NCBI GenBank assembly: GCA_902495545.1
Contig: CABUXM010000058.1
Coordinates: 1-14,018 of the forward strand
DNA: 14,018 nt
Direction: 5' to 3'
DNA from: an uncultured Collinsella sp.
GTDB taxonomy: Bacteria > Actinomycetota > Coriobacteriia > Coriobacteriales > Coriobacteriaceae
The number at the start of each line of letters is the position of its first letter. Position 1 is the first letter of the stretch. The notes under the pieces were generated by a model, which saw nothing but the letters and a program-made list of their open reading frames with translations, made no database searches and was not told the DNA's origin. Below are positions 4,666-12,853 of this stretch, piece after piece. Made by a program: the position numbers and the translations under genes.

Positions 4666-7332
4666 CTATTCCTGGACCTTGAGCGCCTCGGCCAGGCTCA
4701 CACGCTTGATGGAGCGCGTGTGCAGCAGCGCCACGACCAGATAGGTCACAAAGCCAATGCCGACGCATGCAGCCATGGACCAAGCGGGCACGTAGATCTC
4801 GATATTGCCGTTGTAGGCGAGTAGCATCGAGCGGAAGATGGCCGTGAGCGAGCCAATAATGACCGGCAGGCTCAGCACGAGCGACGCCGCCACGCACAGC
4901 GTGATTGAGCGGATGTACAGATGCGAGATCTCGCTATCGCGATAGCCAAAGACTTTCATGTAGCTGATCGAACGGGCGCTGTGGTCGATTACCGCCTTGG
5001 TCAGCAGGTACATAAACAGCAGGAAGATAAACACCGCGAGCCCGATCATCATTCCGATCATTTTGCTCATCATGCCGATGAACTGGTCGCCCACGGCCCG
5101 CATGTCGTCGGGCGTGGTGTCGCCGGCAAAGTAACGAGCATCGAGGTCGAGCTTCTCGTCGCTCACATATCCGTTAAAGTAGGCGGCGTCGTTGTCGAAC
5201 AGCTCGTTAAAGTCGTCGATACTCATATAGATATTCATGTCCGACTTAGAGCCCCAAACGTAGTCCTTGCCCGCGTACTCAAAGGAATAATTCTCGCCCT
5301 CATACTTGTCGCTGAGCGTGACCTTCTGCCCCTCGCTCCAGCCAAACTTGTCGAGCAGGCCGCCGCCAAAGACGACGCGTCCGTCGCCGACGTCCAGCCC
5401 TTTCCAGTAGCGCGAATCGGATGAAATGCCGTAGACGGAAATCGTCTCCTCGCCATTACCATCGCCGCGGTCGTATTGCAGCTGGTAAACGGCATATTTC
5501 TCGGCCTGCGCGATTGCGCCCGCAACGTTGTCGGTCGTATTGACCGGGTGGATATCGTCGTTGTCAGTGTCGATCTTAGAGGCCTTGTCAATCAGATCGA
5601 TAGCCTCGTCGCGGTTGCAGCCGAGGGCATCGGCAAGATCGTCAAGGCGCGCGTAGAGCGCATCCTTCTTGTCCTGGACCTTGGCAAGCGCGTCCTGCGC
5701 CGCGGCCAGGCTCTCGGCAGACGGAGATGCGGTCGCGGCATCGGCTGCTGCCTGCGTCGCATCGGCCGCGTCGTCAAGCTCGTCATCGGCATCCTGGGCA
5801 GCGGTTAGCAGCGCGCCGTCAACCGACTGCAAGCGCTCGAGTGCCGACCACTGCTCGCGCTCCTCGGCGGTGCCCTCGAGCTCCAGCGGCGCCTTGAGCG
5901 TGTACTGGTGCTCGGCGACCAGGCTTGTCTCGAGGTTGTCGGCGTAGTGCGTCATCGTGGACAGGATCGCCAGGCCAAAAAGCATCAGCAGCGAGGCAAA
6001 CGCAATACCCACGAAGAGCGTGGCGAAGTTGCCCAGATTGCGCAGGAAGATACGCAGGCGGAAGCGGGAAACAAAACCCATGCGCTCCGGCAGCTGCAGG
6101 CCGCGCTTGGTGCCCGATTTGCCACTCGCCTCGTGACGAAGGAACTGCAACGGCGTCTTGCCCATCTTGTGAAGCAGACCCACCAGCGTGATGAGGATGA
6201 GCGCGGCGGCGGGAACCACGGCGCACTTCACAAAGATCTCCCAGCTCCAGTACACCTGGAAGGGCGGCAGGCTGTACGAACCGTAATAGAGGCTGCGCAT
6301 GGGCTCGGTAAAGAACACAACGCCGAGTACTGTGCCCAAAAGCGCCGCGACCACGCCCACGATGGCGGGAAGCGCAAGGTAGTGCAGCACGATCTCGCGT
6401 CGACGATAGCCGCTGGCGAGCAGCGTGCCGATGATGGCGCTCTCCTCCTCGATGGTGGCGTCGGTAAGGACCACAAAGACAAACGCCATGATCACGATGA
6501 TGATGTCGAGCAGCGTCATCCACATCATGGAGTCGCCGTCCACGTCGTCGCGCGCATAGCCAATGCCCTGATTGGAATCGGCATCGACCAGATCGTCCAC
6601 GCGCGCATCGGCATCGGTTAGCGCCTCGACCATATCCTGCTCCGCATCGATGCGATCCGCGGTGGGGAGGTCGCGATCGGTAAAGGTAAAGGAGTAGGTG
6701 TAGGCAGGCGCGCCGCCGGCATCCTCGAGCGCGGCAAAGCCGGCGTCGGTGACCTCGGCCACGCCGTACGTGATGGTGTTCACCGTAAAGTCCGAATTGT
6801 TGAGGAACAGTGCCTGGCTATCGGGCTGGGTCATGATGCCGCAGATGGTGTAGGTGCGCCCCTCGAGCTCGACCTTATCGCCCACGGCGAGGTCGTTGTT
6901 GGTGGCAAAAACGCGATCGATGGCCACCTCGTCGTCCGCCTTGGGCTCCTTGCCCTCACAGTAGGACGCAATGTCCACCTTAGCGCGGTGCGCATAGGTG
7001 CGCAGCGTGTGCTTGGTGCCGTCGTCGCCGGCGGTCTTTTTGATGATGGCGTCGATGGAGAAATTCTTGTAGAGCGTGACGCCGCCGACGTCGTCGGCCG
7101 CGTCCTCGGCGGCCTTGAGTTGATCATCGGTAGCCTCGAAGGAGGTGGTCACGCGGCCGTCCTCAATCGTGTACGCATCGCGCATGTCGTCGATAAGGCA
7201 GCCGATGGAATGCGTTGCGAGCAAAAAGCCCGAGGTGAGAGCGATGCTTCCGCACATAAGCAAAAAGATGCCCAGGTACTTGCCGATATTGCGGCGCAGC
7301 TCGCGCGGGAGACGTTTTGCGAGAGGTGTCAT
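4666..7332 (-). CDS. Large FtsX-type ABC transporter permease (MacB/LolCE-like)
   Basis: An 888-residue permease. A first helix (about 18-40) leads to an external MacB-PCD-like domain (about 50-265). The first FtsX unit has helices near 271-290, 318-342 and 366-388, with the typical loop EEESAIIGTLLASGYRRREI. A fifth helix (436-460) leads to a second external domain (about 465-750) that includes an Ala/Asp-rich helical stretch at 500-592. The second FtsX unit has helices near 756-780, 805-830 and 850-870, with SISYMKVFGYRDSEI between them, and ends ALKVQE. Such proteins work with LolD-type ATPases as mechanotransmission machines moving lipids, peptides or antibiotics rather than as classic channels. 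The start at 7332 (ATG) is preferred over an in-frame TTG at 7347 inside the ATPase gene; the SD (AGGCGG) is weak, suggesting coupling with the ATPase gene that ends at 7341. Confidence 0.9.
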   Translation of the reverse strand: MTPLAKRLPRELRRNIGKYLGIFLLMCGSIALTSGFLLATHSIGCLIDDMRDAYTIEDGRVTTSFEATDDQLKAAEDAADDVGGVTLYKNFSIDAIIKKTAGDDGTKHTLRTYAHRAKVDIASYCEGKEPKADDEVAIDRVFATNNDLAVGDKVELEGRTYTICGIMTQPDSQALFLNNSDFTVNTITYGVAEVTDAGFAALEDAGGAPAYTYSFTFTDRDLPTADRIDAEQDMVEALTDADARVDDLVDADSNQGIGYARDDVDGDSMMWMTLLDIIIVIMAFVFVVLTDATIEEESAIIGTLLASGYRRREIVLHYLALPAIVGVVAALLGTVLGVVFFTEPMRSLYYGSYSLPPFQVYWSWEIFVKCAVVPAAALILITLVGLLHKMGKTPLQFLRHEASGKSGTKRGLQLPERMGFVSRFRLRIFLRNLGNFATLFVGIAFASLLMLFGLAILSTMTHYADNLETSLVAEHQYTLKAPLELEGTAEEREQWSALERLQSVDGALLTAAQDADDELDDAADATQAAADAATASPSAESLAAAQDALAKVQDKKDALYARLDDLADALGCNRDEAIDLIDKASKIDTDNDDIHPVNTTDNVAGAIAQAEKYAVYQLQYDRGDGNGEETISVYGISSDSRYWKGLDVGDGRVVFGGGLLDKFGWSEGQKVTLSDKYEGENYSFEYAGKDYVWGSKSDMNIYMSIDDFNELFDNDAAYFNGYVSDEKLDLDARYFAGDTTPDDMRAVGDQFIGMMSKMIGMMIGLAVFIFLLFMYLLTKAVIDHSARSISYMKVFGYRDSEISHLYIRSITLCVAASLVLSLPVIIGSLTAIFRSMLLAYNGNIEIYVPAWSMAACVGIGFVTYLVVALLHTRSIKRVSLAEALKVQE

Positions 7333-7340
7333 GGCGCCGC

Positions 7341-8054
7341 CTACCAATCGAGCTCGGCGGCCGAGACGGGCGACTCGTTGAGCTCATCCTCGACGATGCG
7401 CCCGTCGCGCAGGCGCAGCACGCGATTGGCCATGCGCGCGATGGCGGCATTGTGGGTGACAATGATGATGGTGCAGCCGTAGGTACGGTTTACATCCTCC
7501 ATGAGCTGCAAGATTTCCTTGGACGTCTTGTAGTCAAGCGCGCCCGTGGGCTCGTCGCACAGCAGTAGGCCCGGGTTTTTGACGAGCGCACGGCCGATGG
7601 CGCAGCGCTGCTGTTGGCCGCCCGAGACCTGGCGCGGGAACTTGTTGCGGTGCTCGTAAAGGCCCAGCGAACGCAGCAGGTCGTCGACATTGAGCGGGTT
7701 TTTGGACAGGTGTGCCGTGACCTCGATGTTTTCCTTGATGGTGAGGTCGGGCACCAGGTTGTAAAACTGGAAGACAAAGCCCAGCTCACGGCGGCGATAC
7801 TCGCCCAGGTCGGCAGGCTTGAGCACCGTGAGGTCGCAGCCGTCCACCATGATGGAGCCGCCGTCAGCATCCTCCAGGCCGCCGATCAGGTTGAGAAAGG
7901 TCGACTTGCCCGAGCCCGAGGGCCCCAGCATGACGCAGATCTCGCCGCGGTTGATGGACGCGTCGATGCCATCAAGTACCGTCAGGCGCGCATCACCGTC
8001 GCCGTAGTGCTTTTTGAGATCCTTAACCTGGACGTAGGCTTCCTGCGTTGCCAT
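7341..8054 (-). CDS. ABC transporter ATP-binding protein, LolD/MacB type
   Basis: A 237-residue nucleotide-binding subunit with all key motifs: Walker A GPSGSGKST (44-52), Q-loop Gln96 in FVFQFYNLVPDLT, signature VSGGQQQR (143-150), Walker B LLLCDEPTGALD (163-174) and H-loop His201. The FYNLVPDLT stretch and the EPTGALD ending are hallmarks of the MacB/LolD/FtsE clade that pairs with FtsX-type permeases, and such a permease follows 8 nt downstream. It is the first gene of operon A. AGGGG upstream of the ATG at 8054 supports the start. No clear promoter stands out in 8055-8147; a weak TACTA/TAGTA inverted repeat (8078-8101) lies there. Confidence 0.93.
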   Translation of the reverse strand: MATQEAYVQVKDLKKHYGDGDARLTVLDGIDASINRGEICVMLGPSGSGKSTFLNLIGGLEDADGGSIMVDGCDLTVLKPADLGEYRRRELGFVFQFYNLVPDLTIKENIEVTAHLSKNPLNVDDLLRSLGLYEHRNKFPRQVSGGQQQRCAIGRALVKNPGLLLCDEPTGALDYKTSKEILQLMEDVNRTYGCTIIIVTHNAAIARMANRVLRLRDGRIVEDELNESPVSAAELDW

Positions 8055-8147
8055 GGTATCCCCTATTGTTAGCCCCGTACTACTTTATGAGCGTAATAGT
8101 AAACCTTGGCGAACTATTTTGGGGCGAGGCTTGGGATTTATTTCAGA

Positions 8148-8178
8148 CTAGTCATTGGGGACGCTCTTAAACGACTAG
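8148..8178. repeat. REP-like 31-bp palindromic element, copy 2
   Basis: Arms CTAGTCATT (8148-8156) and AACGACTAG (8170-8178), one mismatched pair, around GGGGACGCTCTTA. It matches the element at 3695-3725 over its full length with four differences. It sits 4 nt after the stop codon of operon B and before operon A, so it may mark or insulate the 3' end of operon B. Confidence 0.7.
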
Positions 8179-8182
8179 GCGG

Positions 8183-9388
8183 CTAGGCGCGGGATTTGGC
8201 GCGTGCGAGGGCCAGGCCTACGGCGGCGATGGCCGCGGCAAAGAGCACCGTGACACCCAGATCGCAGGCGATATCGCCCAGCACGGCGGACGTCAGGTCC
8301 GCGGCGAGCGCCTTGCTGATCGCGTCGTTCACCCAAAACGTCGGCACAAAATGCGCAACGGTCTGCACGGCCGAGCCCATGAGCGACAGCGGCATCCAGG
8401 CGCCGCCCAAAAACGTCATGAGCATGCCGAGCAGGTTGCCCACGCCGTTGAGCAGCTCCTCGCGCGCACCCAGGCTCGAAAGGGCAAAGCCAACGGCCAG
8501 AGGCGTGCACGCAAGGGCAAACGTCGCCGCCAGCGCCAGGCACACACGGCCCACGCCGACCTCGGCGACCGCGCCGGCAAAGCCCACGACGCCCATCATG
8601 CTCGACACAAACCAGATGCAGACGGTGAGCACGGCGGCGGCCGCAAACACGGCAAGCGAACGCCGGCGCTCGGAGATTGGGCCGGCCTCCATGCGGCGCT
8701 CGCGCTCGGGCTCGTTCATGCCCGAGAACACCAGTCCCACCGACACGATGACCGACGAGATGATCGCGTACGCGCCAAAGTTGAAGTACGACTCGAGCGT
8801 GGCGGCGGCAGTCGAGTCGACCTTGACCTGCTCGATCTCGACCTCGGCACGCTCGGTGGCCGCGTGTTCGGCAGCCTTGGCGACGTCACCGCTGGAGGCA
8901 GCAGGCTCAAGTGCGGCCGCAGCGCCCGCGAGCGAGATCCAGCGCGAGGCCTCGGCAGACGAAAGCGCCGCCGCCATGGTGCCGGCACCGTAGGTCACAT
9001 CGAGCTTGGGCAGGGACTCCCCCACGCGGGCGGCTGCAACAAGGTCGCCCTCAAACCCCTCCGGGATAAAGAACACGCAATCGGCGCTACCCTTGGCGCT
9101 GTTGCTCTTGGAGAGCGCGTCCGCGAGGTCGTAGGTGCCGTCGCCGACGCCCGTGACCAGCTCAAAACGCGAACCCAGATGCTTGGTAAGCGCACGCGAA
9201 AGGTCGCTGTCGTCGCGGTCGACCACGATCACGTTGGCATCGTAGGGCTTGTACTCGGTGAGCTGCGACGAGTTCCAGCTCACCGAGGCCGCGATGAATA
9301 CGCCCATGAGCGAGATGAACACCGTATAGATGAGCAGGTAGAACGGGTGCGCCAGCGCCATGCGAAGCGCGGTCTTAAAGGTGCTCAT
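8183..9388 (-). CDS. ABC-2 type transporter permease (second permease of operon B)
   Basis: A 401-residue membrane protein with the layout of ABC2_membrane_3/YhgE-like exporter subunits: an N-terminal helix (about 16-36), a large external domain (37-200) and a C-terminal bundle of about five helices (205-224, 246-272, 281-304, 315-336, 372-394). The external domain contains an Ala/Glu-rich helical stretch at 152-186. The loop EPERERRMEAGPISERRR (227-243) resembles the cytoplasmic coupling segment of this family. The ATG at 9388 has AAGGAG five bases upstream; an in-frame TTG at 9403 lies before the SD. It overlaps the end of the preceding permease by 14 nt, so the two are translationally linked and probably form a heterodimer. 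Confidence 0.87.
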   Translation of the reverse strand: MSTFKTALRMALAHPFYLLIYTVFISLMGVFIAASVSWNSSQLTEYKPYDANVIVVDRDDSDLSRALTKHLGSRFELVTGVGDGTYDLADALSKSNSAKGSADCVFFIPEGFEGDLVAAARVGESLPKLDVTYGAGTMAAALSSAEASRWISLAGAAAALEPAASSGDVAKAAEHAATERAEVEIEQVKVDSTAAATLESYFNFGAYAIISSVIVSVGLVFSGMNEPERERRMEAGPISERRRSLAVFAAAAVLTVCIWFVSSMMGVVGFAGAVAEVGVGRVCLALAATFALACTPLAVGFALSSLGAREELLNGVGNLLGMLMTFLGGAWMPLSLMGSAVQTVAHFVPTFWVNDAISKALAADLTSAVLGDIACDLGVTVLFAAAIAAVGLALARAKSRA

Positions 9389-10562
9389 AGCGGCTCCTTC
9401 CAAAGATCAGCGTGGCGGCGGCAACGAACAGCAGGGACATGAGGACGAGCGCGCCGGCGCGGACGGCAAAGGGGCCCAGGTCCTCAAAGAAATACAGGCG
9501 GTTGAACATGTCGCAGATGAGCTTGACGGGGTTGAGCCAGCACTCGGCCGGGCAGGCGCGGGCGACGTCATCGGCAAGCGCCATCGCCGGCTCGCCGTAG
9601 AGGCCGGCGAACAGGGCGCACGTGGTAGCAAAGCCCGTGAGGATGCCGGACTTGGACGACTTGCCGCCCTTAACGGGAAGTGTGCCCACAAAGAGTCCCA
9701 GGCCCGTGGCGGCAAGCGCGGAAGCGGCGCCGCCCACCAGACACAGCCCCTCGCGCCCGCCAAAGTCGACGCCCACGACCAGGCGCACGTAGCCGATTGC
9801 GATCGCCATCGAGGCGAAGGAAACCAGCCACGAGCCGACAAAGATGCCGGCCAGCGACGCCGTCTTGGAAAGGCCGCCCACGCAGCGACGCGCGCCAAGG
9901 CCCGACAGATTGGGCTGCAGATCGACGACGCTCAAGGCGGCAAACTCGGCAGACATCATCGCGACCAGGCCAAAGAGCGCGTAATAGTAGATGACCGTGC
10001 CATCGGGTGTGGTGCGTGTCAGGCTTACGCGGCGGGTACTGCCCTCGAGCGACAGGGCGCGCGCAACCGCCTCCGGGTCGGCGAGCGCCGCCGGGTTGTC
10101 CTGGGCAATCTGGGACATGAGCTCGGCATTTTGTGTATACGAGCTTGCCACCGTTTCCAGAATGCTGCGGTCGGTGAGCACCGACGACGCACGCGAGCTG
10201 TCATAGCTCGAAAGCAGCGTGAGCTTGGGTACGCCTGCGTCGTCGACCGTATAGATGCCCGCGACCTCGCCGGACTTGAGCGCACGGCTCGCATCGGCTG
10301 CGTCGTCGCACGTGTGGATCTCGAGCAGTTGTTCATTGCCTTCCTTGGCAAGCGACGTCGCCACATCCTTAAAGGTCGAAGCGTCCCAGGCCTCGTCCGA
10401 CACGACGGCAACCGGCACCGGGTCGACCTTGCCGTCAGAGCTCAGGTTCGCAAACATAAACATGAACATCGTGGAAAGCGCGATGGGAAAGAGAGCACCC
10501 CAAACCCACGTGCTCGGCCGGCGCAGCAGCGTCTTGACCGTGATAATAATGGTGTTGAACAT
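9375..10562 (-). CDS. ABC-2 type transporter permease (first permease of operon B)
   Basis: A 395-residue permease with the same plan as its downstream neighbour: a first helix after LLRRPSTWVWG (about 18-39), an external domain (40-188), then helices near 191-212, 233-265, 273-294, 304-322 and 367-387. VPVAVVSDEAW at 49-59 marks the start of the extracytoplasmic domain as in ABC2_membrane_3 proteins. GGGGG just upstream of the ATG at 10562 and a 9-nt gap from the ATPase stop fix the start. It most likely pairs with the product of 8183-9388 and the ATPase to export a hydrophobic compound or peptide. Substrate unknown. Confidence 0.88.
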   Translation of the reverse strand: MFNTIIITVKTLLRRPSTWVWGALFPIALSTMFMFMFANLSSDGKVDPVPVAVVSDEAWDASTFKDVATSLAKEGNEQLLEIHTCDDAADASRALKSGEVAGIYTVDDAGVPKLTLLSSYDSSRASSVLTDRSILETVASSYTQNAELMSQIAQDNPAALADPEAVARALSLEGSTRRVSLTRTTPDGTVIYYYALFGLVAMMSAEFAALSVVDLQPNLSGLGARRCVGGLSKTASLAGIFVGSWLVSFASMAIAIGYVRLVVGVDFGGREGLCLVGGAASALAATGLGLFVGTLPVKGGKSSKSGILTGFATTCALFAGLYGEPAMALADDVARACPAECWLNPVKLICDMFNRLYFFEDLGPFAVRAGALVLMSLLFVAAATLIFGRSRYEHL

Positions 10563-10571
10563 GGCTGCCCC

Positions 10572-11510
10572 CTAGTCGCGCAGCTCGCGGCCGGTGATCT
10601 CGAGGAACACGTCGTTGAGGGTCGGCGGCTCGCTCCACACGCGGCCGAGCGCCACGTCGGCGGCGCGCAGCGTGTCGAGGATGTCAACCAAATTGTGCGG
10701 GCTCGCTTCGCAGGTGCAGACGAGCTCGCCGCCGGACAGCTCAACCGAAAGCACGTGCTCGAGGGCGCGCAGCCGCTCGACCGTGGCGGTCTCGACGGCG
10801 CCGACCTCGACCGTCACGCGCTCGCCCATTTGAATCATGCGTTTGAGCTCGTCGTTGGTGCCCTGCGCCAGCACGCGCCCGCCGTCCATGATCATGATGC
10901 GGCTGCAGATCTGCTCGACTTCCTCCATATAATGGCTGGTATACACCACCGTGGCGCCCTCGTCGCGCAGGCGGCAGATGCCCTCCAGGATGGCGTTGCG
11001 ACTCTGCGGGTCGACCGCCACCGTGGGCTCGTCAAAGAAGATGAGCTCGGGCTTGTGCGCGATGCCGCAGGCGATGTTGAGGCGACGCGCCAGGCCGCCC
11101 GAGAGCTTGCCGGGGCGAAACTTGGTAAAGTCGCCCAAGCCGACAAAGTCGATCGCCTCGTCCACCAGCGCGCGGCGGCGCTTGCGGTCGCTAACGTAAA
11201 GGCTGCAGAAATAGTCGATGTTCTCGCGCACGGTGAGCTCGTCGAACACCGCCACCTGTTGCGGCACCACGCCGATGCGGCGCTTGAGGTCGTAGCGAGC
11301 GGGCGTCATGGGCTCGCCAAAGAGCTCGATGGTGCCTTTGTCGTAGGCAAGCAGCTGCAGGATACAGTTGACGGACGTGGTTTTGCCCGAGCCGTTGGGG
11401 CCGAGCAGGCCAAAGATCTCGCCGGGGGCGATGCTCAGGTTAAAGTGGTCGAGCGCGATAAGATCGTCATAGCGCTTGACGAGGTTTTCGACGTGGACGA
11501 TGTCTGTCAT
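10572..11510 (-). CDS. ABC transporter ATP-binding protein, DrrA/NatA type
   Basis: A 312-residue ATPase. Walker A GPNGSGKTT (37-45), Q-loop Gln84 in VVPQQVAVFDELTVRENI, signature KLSGGLARRL (135-144), Walker B LIFFDEPTVAVD (156-167) and H-loop His193 in YTSHYMEEVE are all intact. Residues about 225-312 form the extra C-terminal domain usual in the DrrA/CcmA exporter clade, ending in TLNDVFLEITGRELRD. It is the first gene of operon B. The frame stays open to a GTG at 11576, but the ATG at 11510 begins the conserved MTDIVHVENLVKRY start and has AAGGG upstream. The divergent position next to the two-component genes suggests exporter control by that system. Confidence 0.92.
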   Translation of the reverse strand: MTDIVHVENLVKRYDDLIALDHFNLSIAPGEIFGLLGPNGSGKTTSVNCILQLLAYDKGTIELFGEPMTPARYDLKRRIGVVPQQVAVFDELTVRENIDYFCSLYVSDRKRRRALVDEAIDFVGLGDFTKFRPGKLSGGLARRLNIACGIAHKPELIFFDEPTVAVDPQSRNAILEGICRLRDEGATVVYTSHYMEEVEQICSRIMIMDGGRVLAQGTNDELKRMIQMGERVTVEVGAVETATVERLRALEHVLSVELSGGELVCTCEASPHNLVDILDTLRAADVALGRVWSEPPTLNDVFLEITGRELRD

Positions 11511-11707
11511 GAGGCGGCCCTTCCGTTGATTGCGGCCCGGTACGATTGCATCATCGCAGGAGCCGCCGGCGCGCACCAGTGAGCTTTGTCACGAGTGCGA
11601 GGCTTGGCCGCGTGGCCTGCCGACGCCCCCGATTTGCCGCGTGGGAGGAATGTCACAGTTGCGCAGGCGGCCCCTCCACCACGCGCGGCTTCGCGTACAA
11701 TACCCGT
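11511..11707. promoter_or_regulatory. Divergent control region between exporter operon B and the two-component genes
   Basis: The 197-bp gap must hold promoters for both directions. TGTCAC occurs at 11587-11592 and 11651-11656, 64 bp apart; the first is also part of GTGAGCTTTGTCAC, a GTGA/TCAC inverted repeat. These are candidate binding sites for the adjacent regulator but have no proven match to a known box. No clear -10/-35 pair was found for the leftward operon. Confidence 0.4.
11696..11701 (+). promoter_or_regulatory. -10 element placing transcription start at the kinase ATG (leaderless)
   Basis: TACAAT ends 6 nt before the ATG at 11708, so a start seven bases after the box falls on the A of the start codon. 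No Shine-Dalgarno sequence precedes this ATG. Both facts fit a leaderless mRNA, which is common in actinobacteria. No good -35 box is visible, which fits an activator-dependent promoter. Confidence 0.5.
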
Positions 11708-12853
11708 ATGAACAGGCTTTTCGACAAATCGATCGCGCTGGCGTGCTGTATTGCGGCCGCCATGGGTCTTGCTGTGGACGCTCGCCTAGTCGCGGCGTTT
11801 TGCCTTGGCGTTATTGCCACCTCGCTGGCCGAGGTGGCACAGGATGAACGCACGCGCCGTGCAAGCGAGGCCGCGAGCTACGTTTACATCATCGCGGCCG
11901 TCTTTATACCGCCGTTTGTGCCGTTTGCACCCCTCGCCCTCTATGACATCGCGCGACGCGTGCGCCGTGAACGCATCTGGCCCGCGCTGGCGATTGGCGC
12001 CGTGTGTGTCTGCGCGCTTGTCGCGGACCTTCGCGGCAGCGCGCTCACCACCCGAACGCTTCTACTGACCGCCATCCTTTCAGTTGCCGCCGCCTTGCTA
12101 TCGCTACGTACCGCCCAGCTGGAGCGCGAGCAACAACGCATGCGCCGTACCCGCGACGAGCTGCAAGAACGAGCCCTCGCGCTCGAAGCGCGCAACCGTG
12201 ACCTTGCCGACCGCCAGGACTACGAAGTCGAGCTCGCGACGCTCGCCGAACGCGCCCGCATCGCGCGCGAGATCCACGACAACGTCGGGCACCAGCTCAC
12301 GCGCGCCTCACTGCAGGCCGAAGCCCTACGCGTGGTCCACGCCGACGAGCCTGGCGTCGCCGCCGATTTCGCCGACGTTAAACGCACGGTTGACGAGGCG
12401 CTCCAGCTTGTGCGCACCAGCGTCCACGCGCTCAACGACAACGCCGTCGACCTTTCCGTGCAGCTCGAACGCATTGTTGAAGGCGCGCGCTCGGACGGCG
12501 GCCCGCAGATTGAGCTTGAAGTTTTGGCCGAGCATGCGCCCGCAAATGTCGCCAACTGCTTTGCAGCGGTCCTGCGCGAGGCACTCTCCAATACCATGCG
12601 CCACGCTTGCGCCCAGACCGTCACCGTACGATGCATGGAACATCCGTCGTTTTACCAGCTTGTCGTTACCGACGATGGCGCGGGCGGGGTCCAAGCAAGC
12701 GGCCGCGGCGCTGCGGAGGGCATGGGGCTCGCCTCCATGCGCGAGCGCATCGAGGCGCTTGGCGGCACCTTCACCGCCGGCCCGCGTGCCAGCGCCGGCG
12801 GCTGGCGCGTGTTTGCCACCGTTCCCAAACAGCAAGGAGATGAGGACCGATGA
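11708..12853 (+). CDS. Sensor histidine kinase, HisKA_3 (NarX/DesK/LiaS class)
   Basis: A 381-residue membrane kinase. The N-terminal half has about four or five helices (10-22, 26-44, 57-79, 92-107, 117-133) with hardly any external loop, so it probably senses the membrane itself. A charged coiled coil (134-186) follows. The phosphoacceptor box is ERARIAREIHDNVGHQL with His190. The ATPase domain has the N box REALSNTMRHA (290-300), G1 DDGAGG (322-327) and G2 EGMGLASMRERIEALGG (337-353). The open frame extends upstream to 11546, but that part has no SD or typical protein character. The ATG at 11708 is supported by the TACAAT box and by the start of the hydrophobic segment. The stop overlaps the regulator start by 4 nt (ATGA). 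Confidence 0.92.
   Translation: MNRLFDKSIALACCIAAAMGLAVDARLVAAFCLGVIATSLAEVAQDERTRRASEAASYVYIIAAVFIPPFVPFAPLALYDIARRVRRERIWPALAIGAVCVCALVADLRGSALTTRTLLLTAILSVAAALLSLRTAQLEREQQRMRRTRDELQERALALEARNRDLADRQDYEVELATLAERARIAREIHDNVGHQLTRASLQAEALRVVHADEPGVAADFADVKRTVDEALQLVRTSVHALNDNAVDLSVQLERIVEGARSDGGPQIELEVLAEHAPANVANCFAAVLREALSNTMRHACAQTVTVRCMEHPSFYQLVVTDDGAGGVQASGRGAAEGMGLASMRERIEALGGTFTAGPRASAGGWRVFATVPKQQGDEDR

Noticed and set aside
4658..4897. N-terminal extension of the methyltransferase by 80 codons
   Set aside because: It would overlap the permease C-terminus in another frame, while the ATG at 4657 has AGGAGGG and begins the protein-like sequence.
8351..9442. A 363-codon plus-strand open frame antisense to the second ABC-2 permease
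   Set aside because: Same codon-bias artefact; basic low-complexity product and no start signals.
9360..11582. A 740-codon open frame on the plus strand, antisense to the exporter operon B genes
   Set aside because: It is fully antisense to three well-supported ABC genes. Strong GC-ending codon bias on the minus strand removes stops from this frame, and the product is Arg/Ala/His-rich without any recognisable domain or SD.
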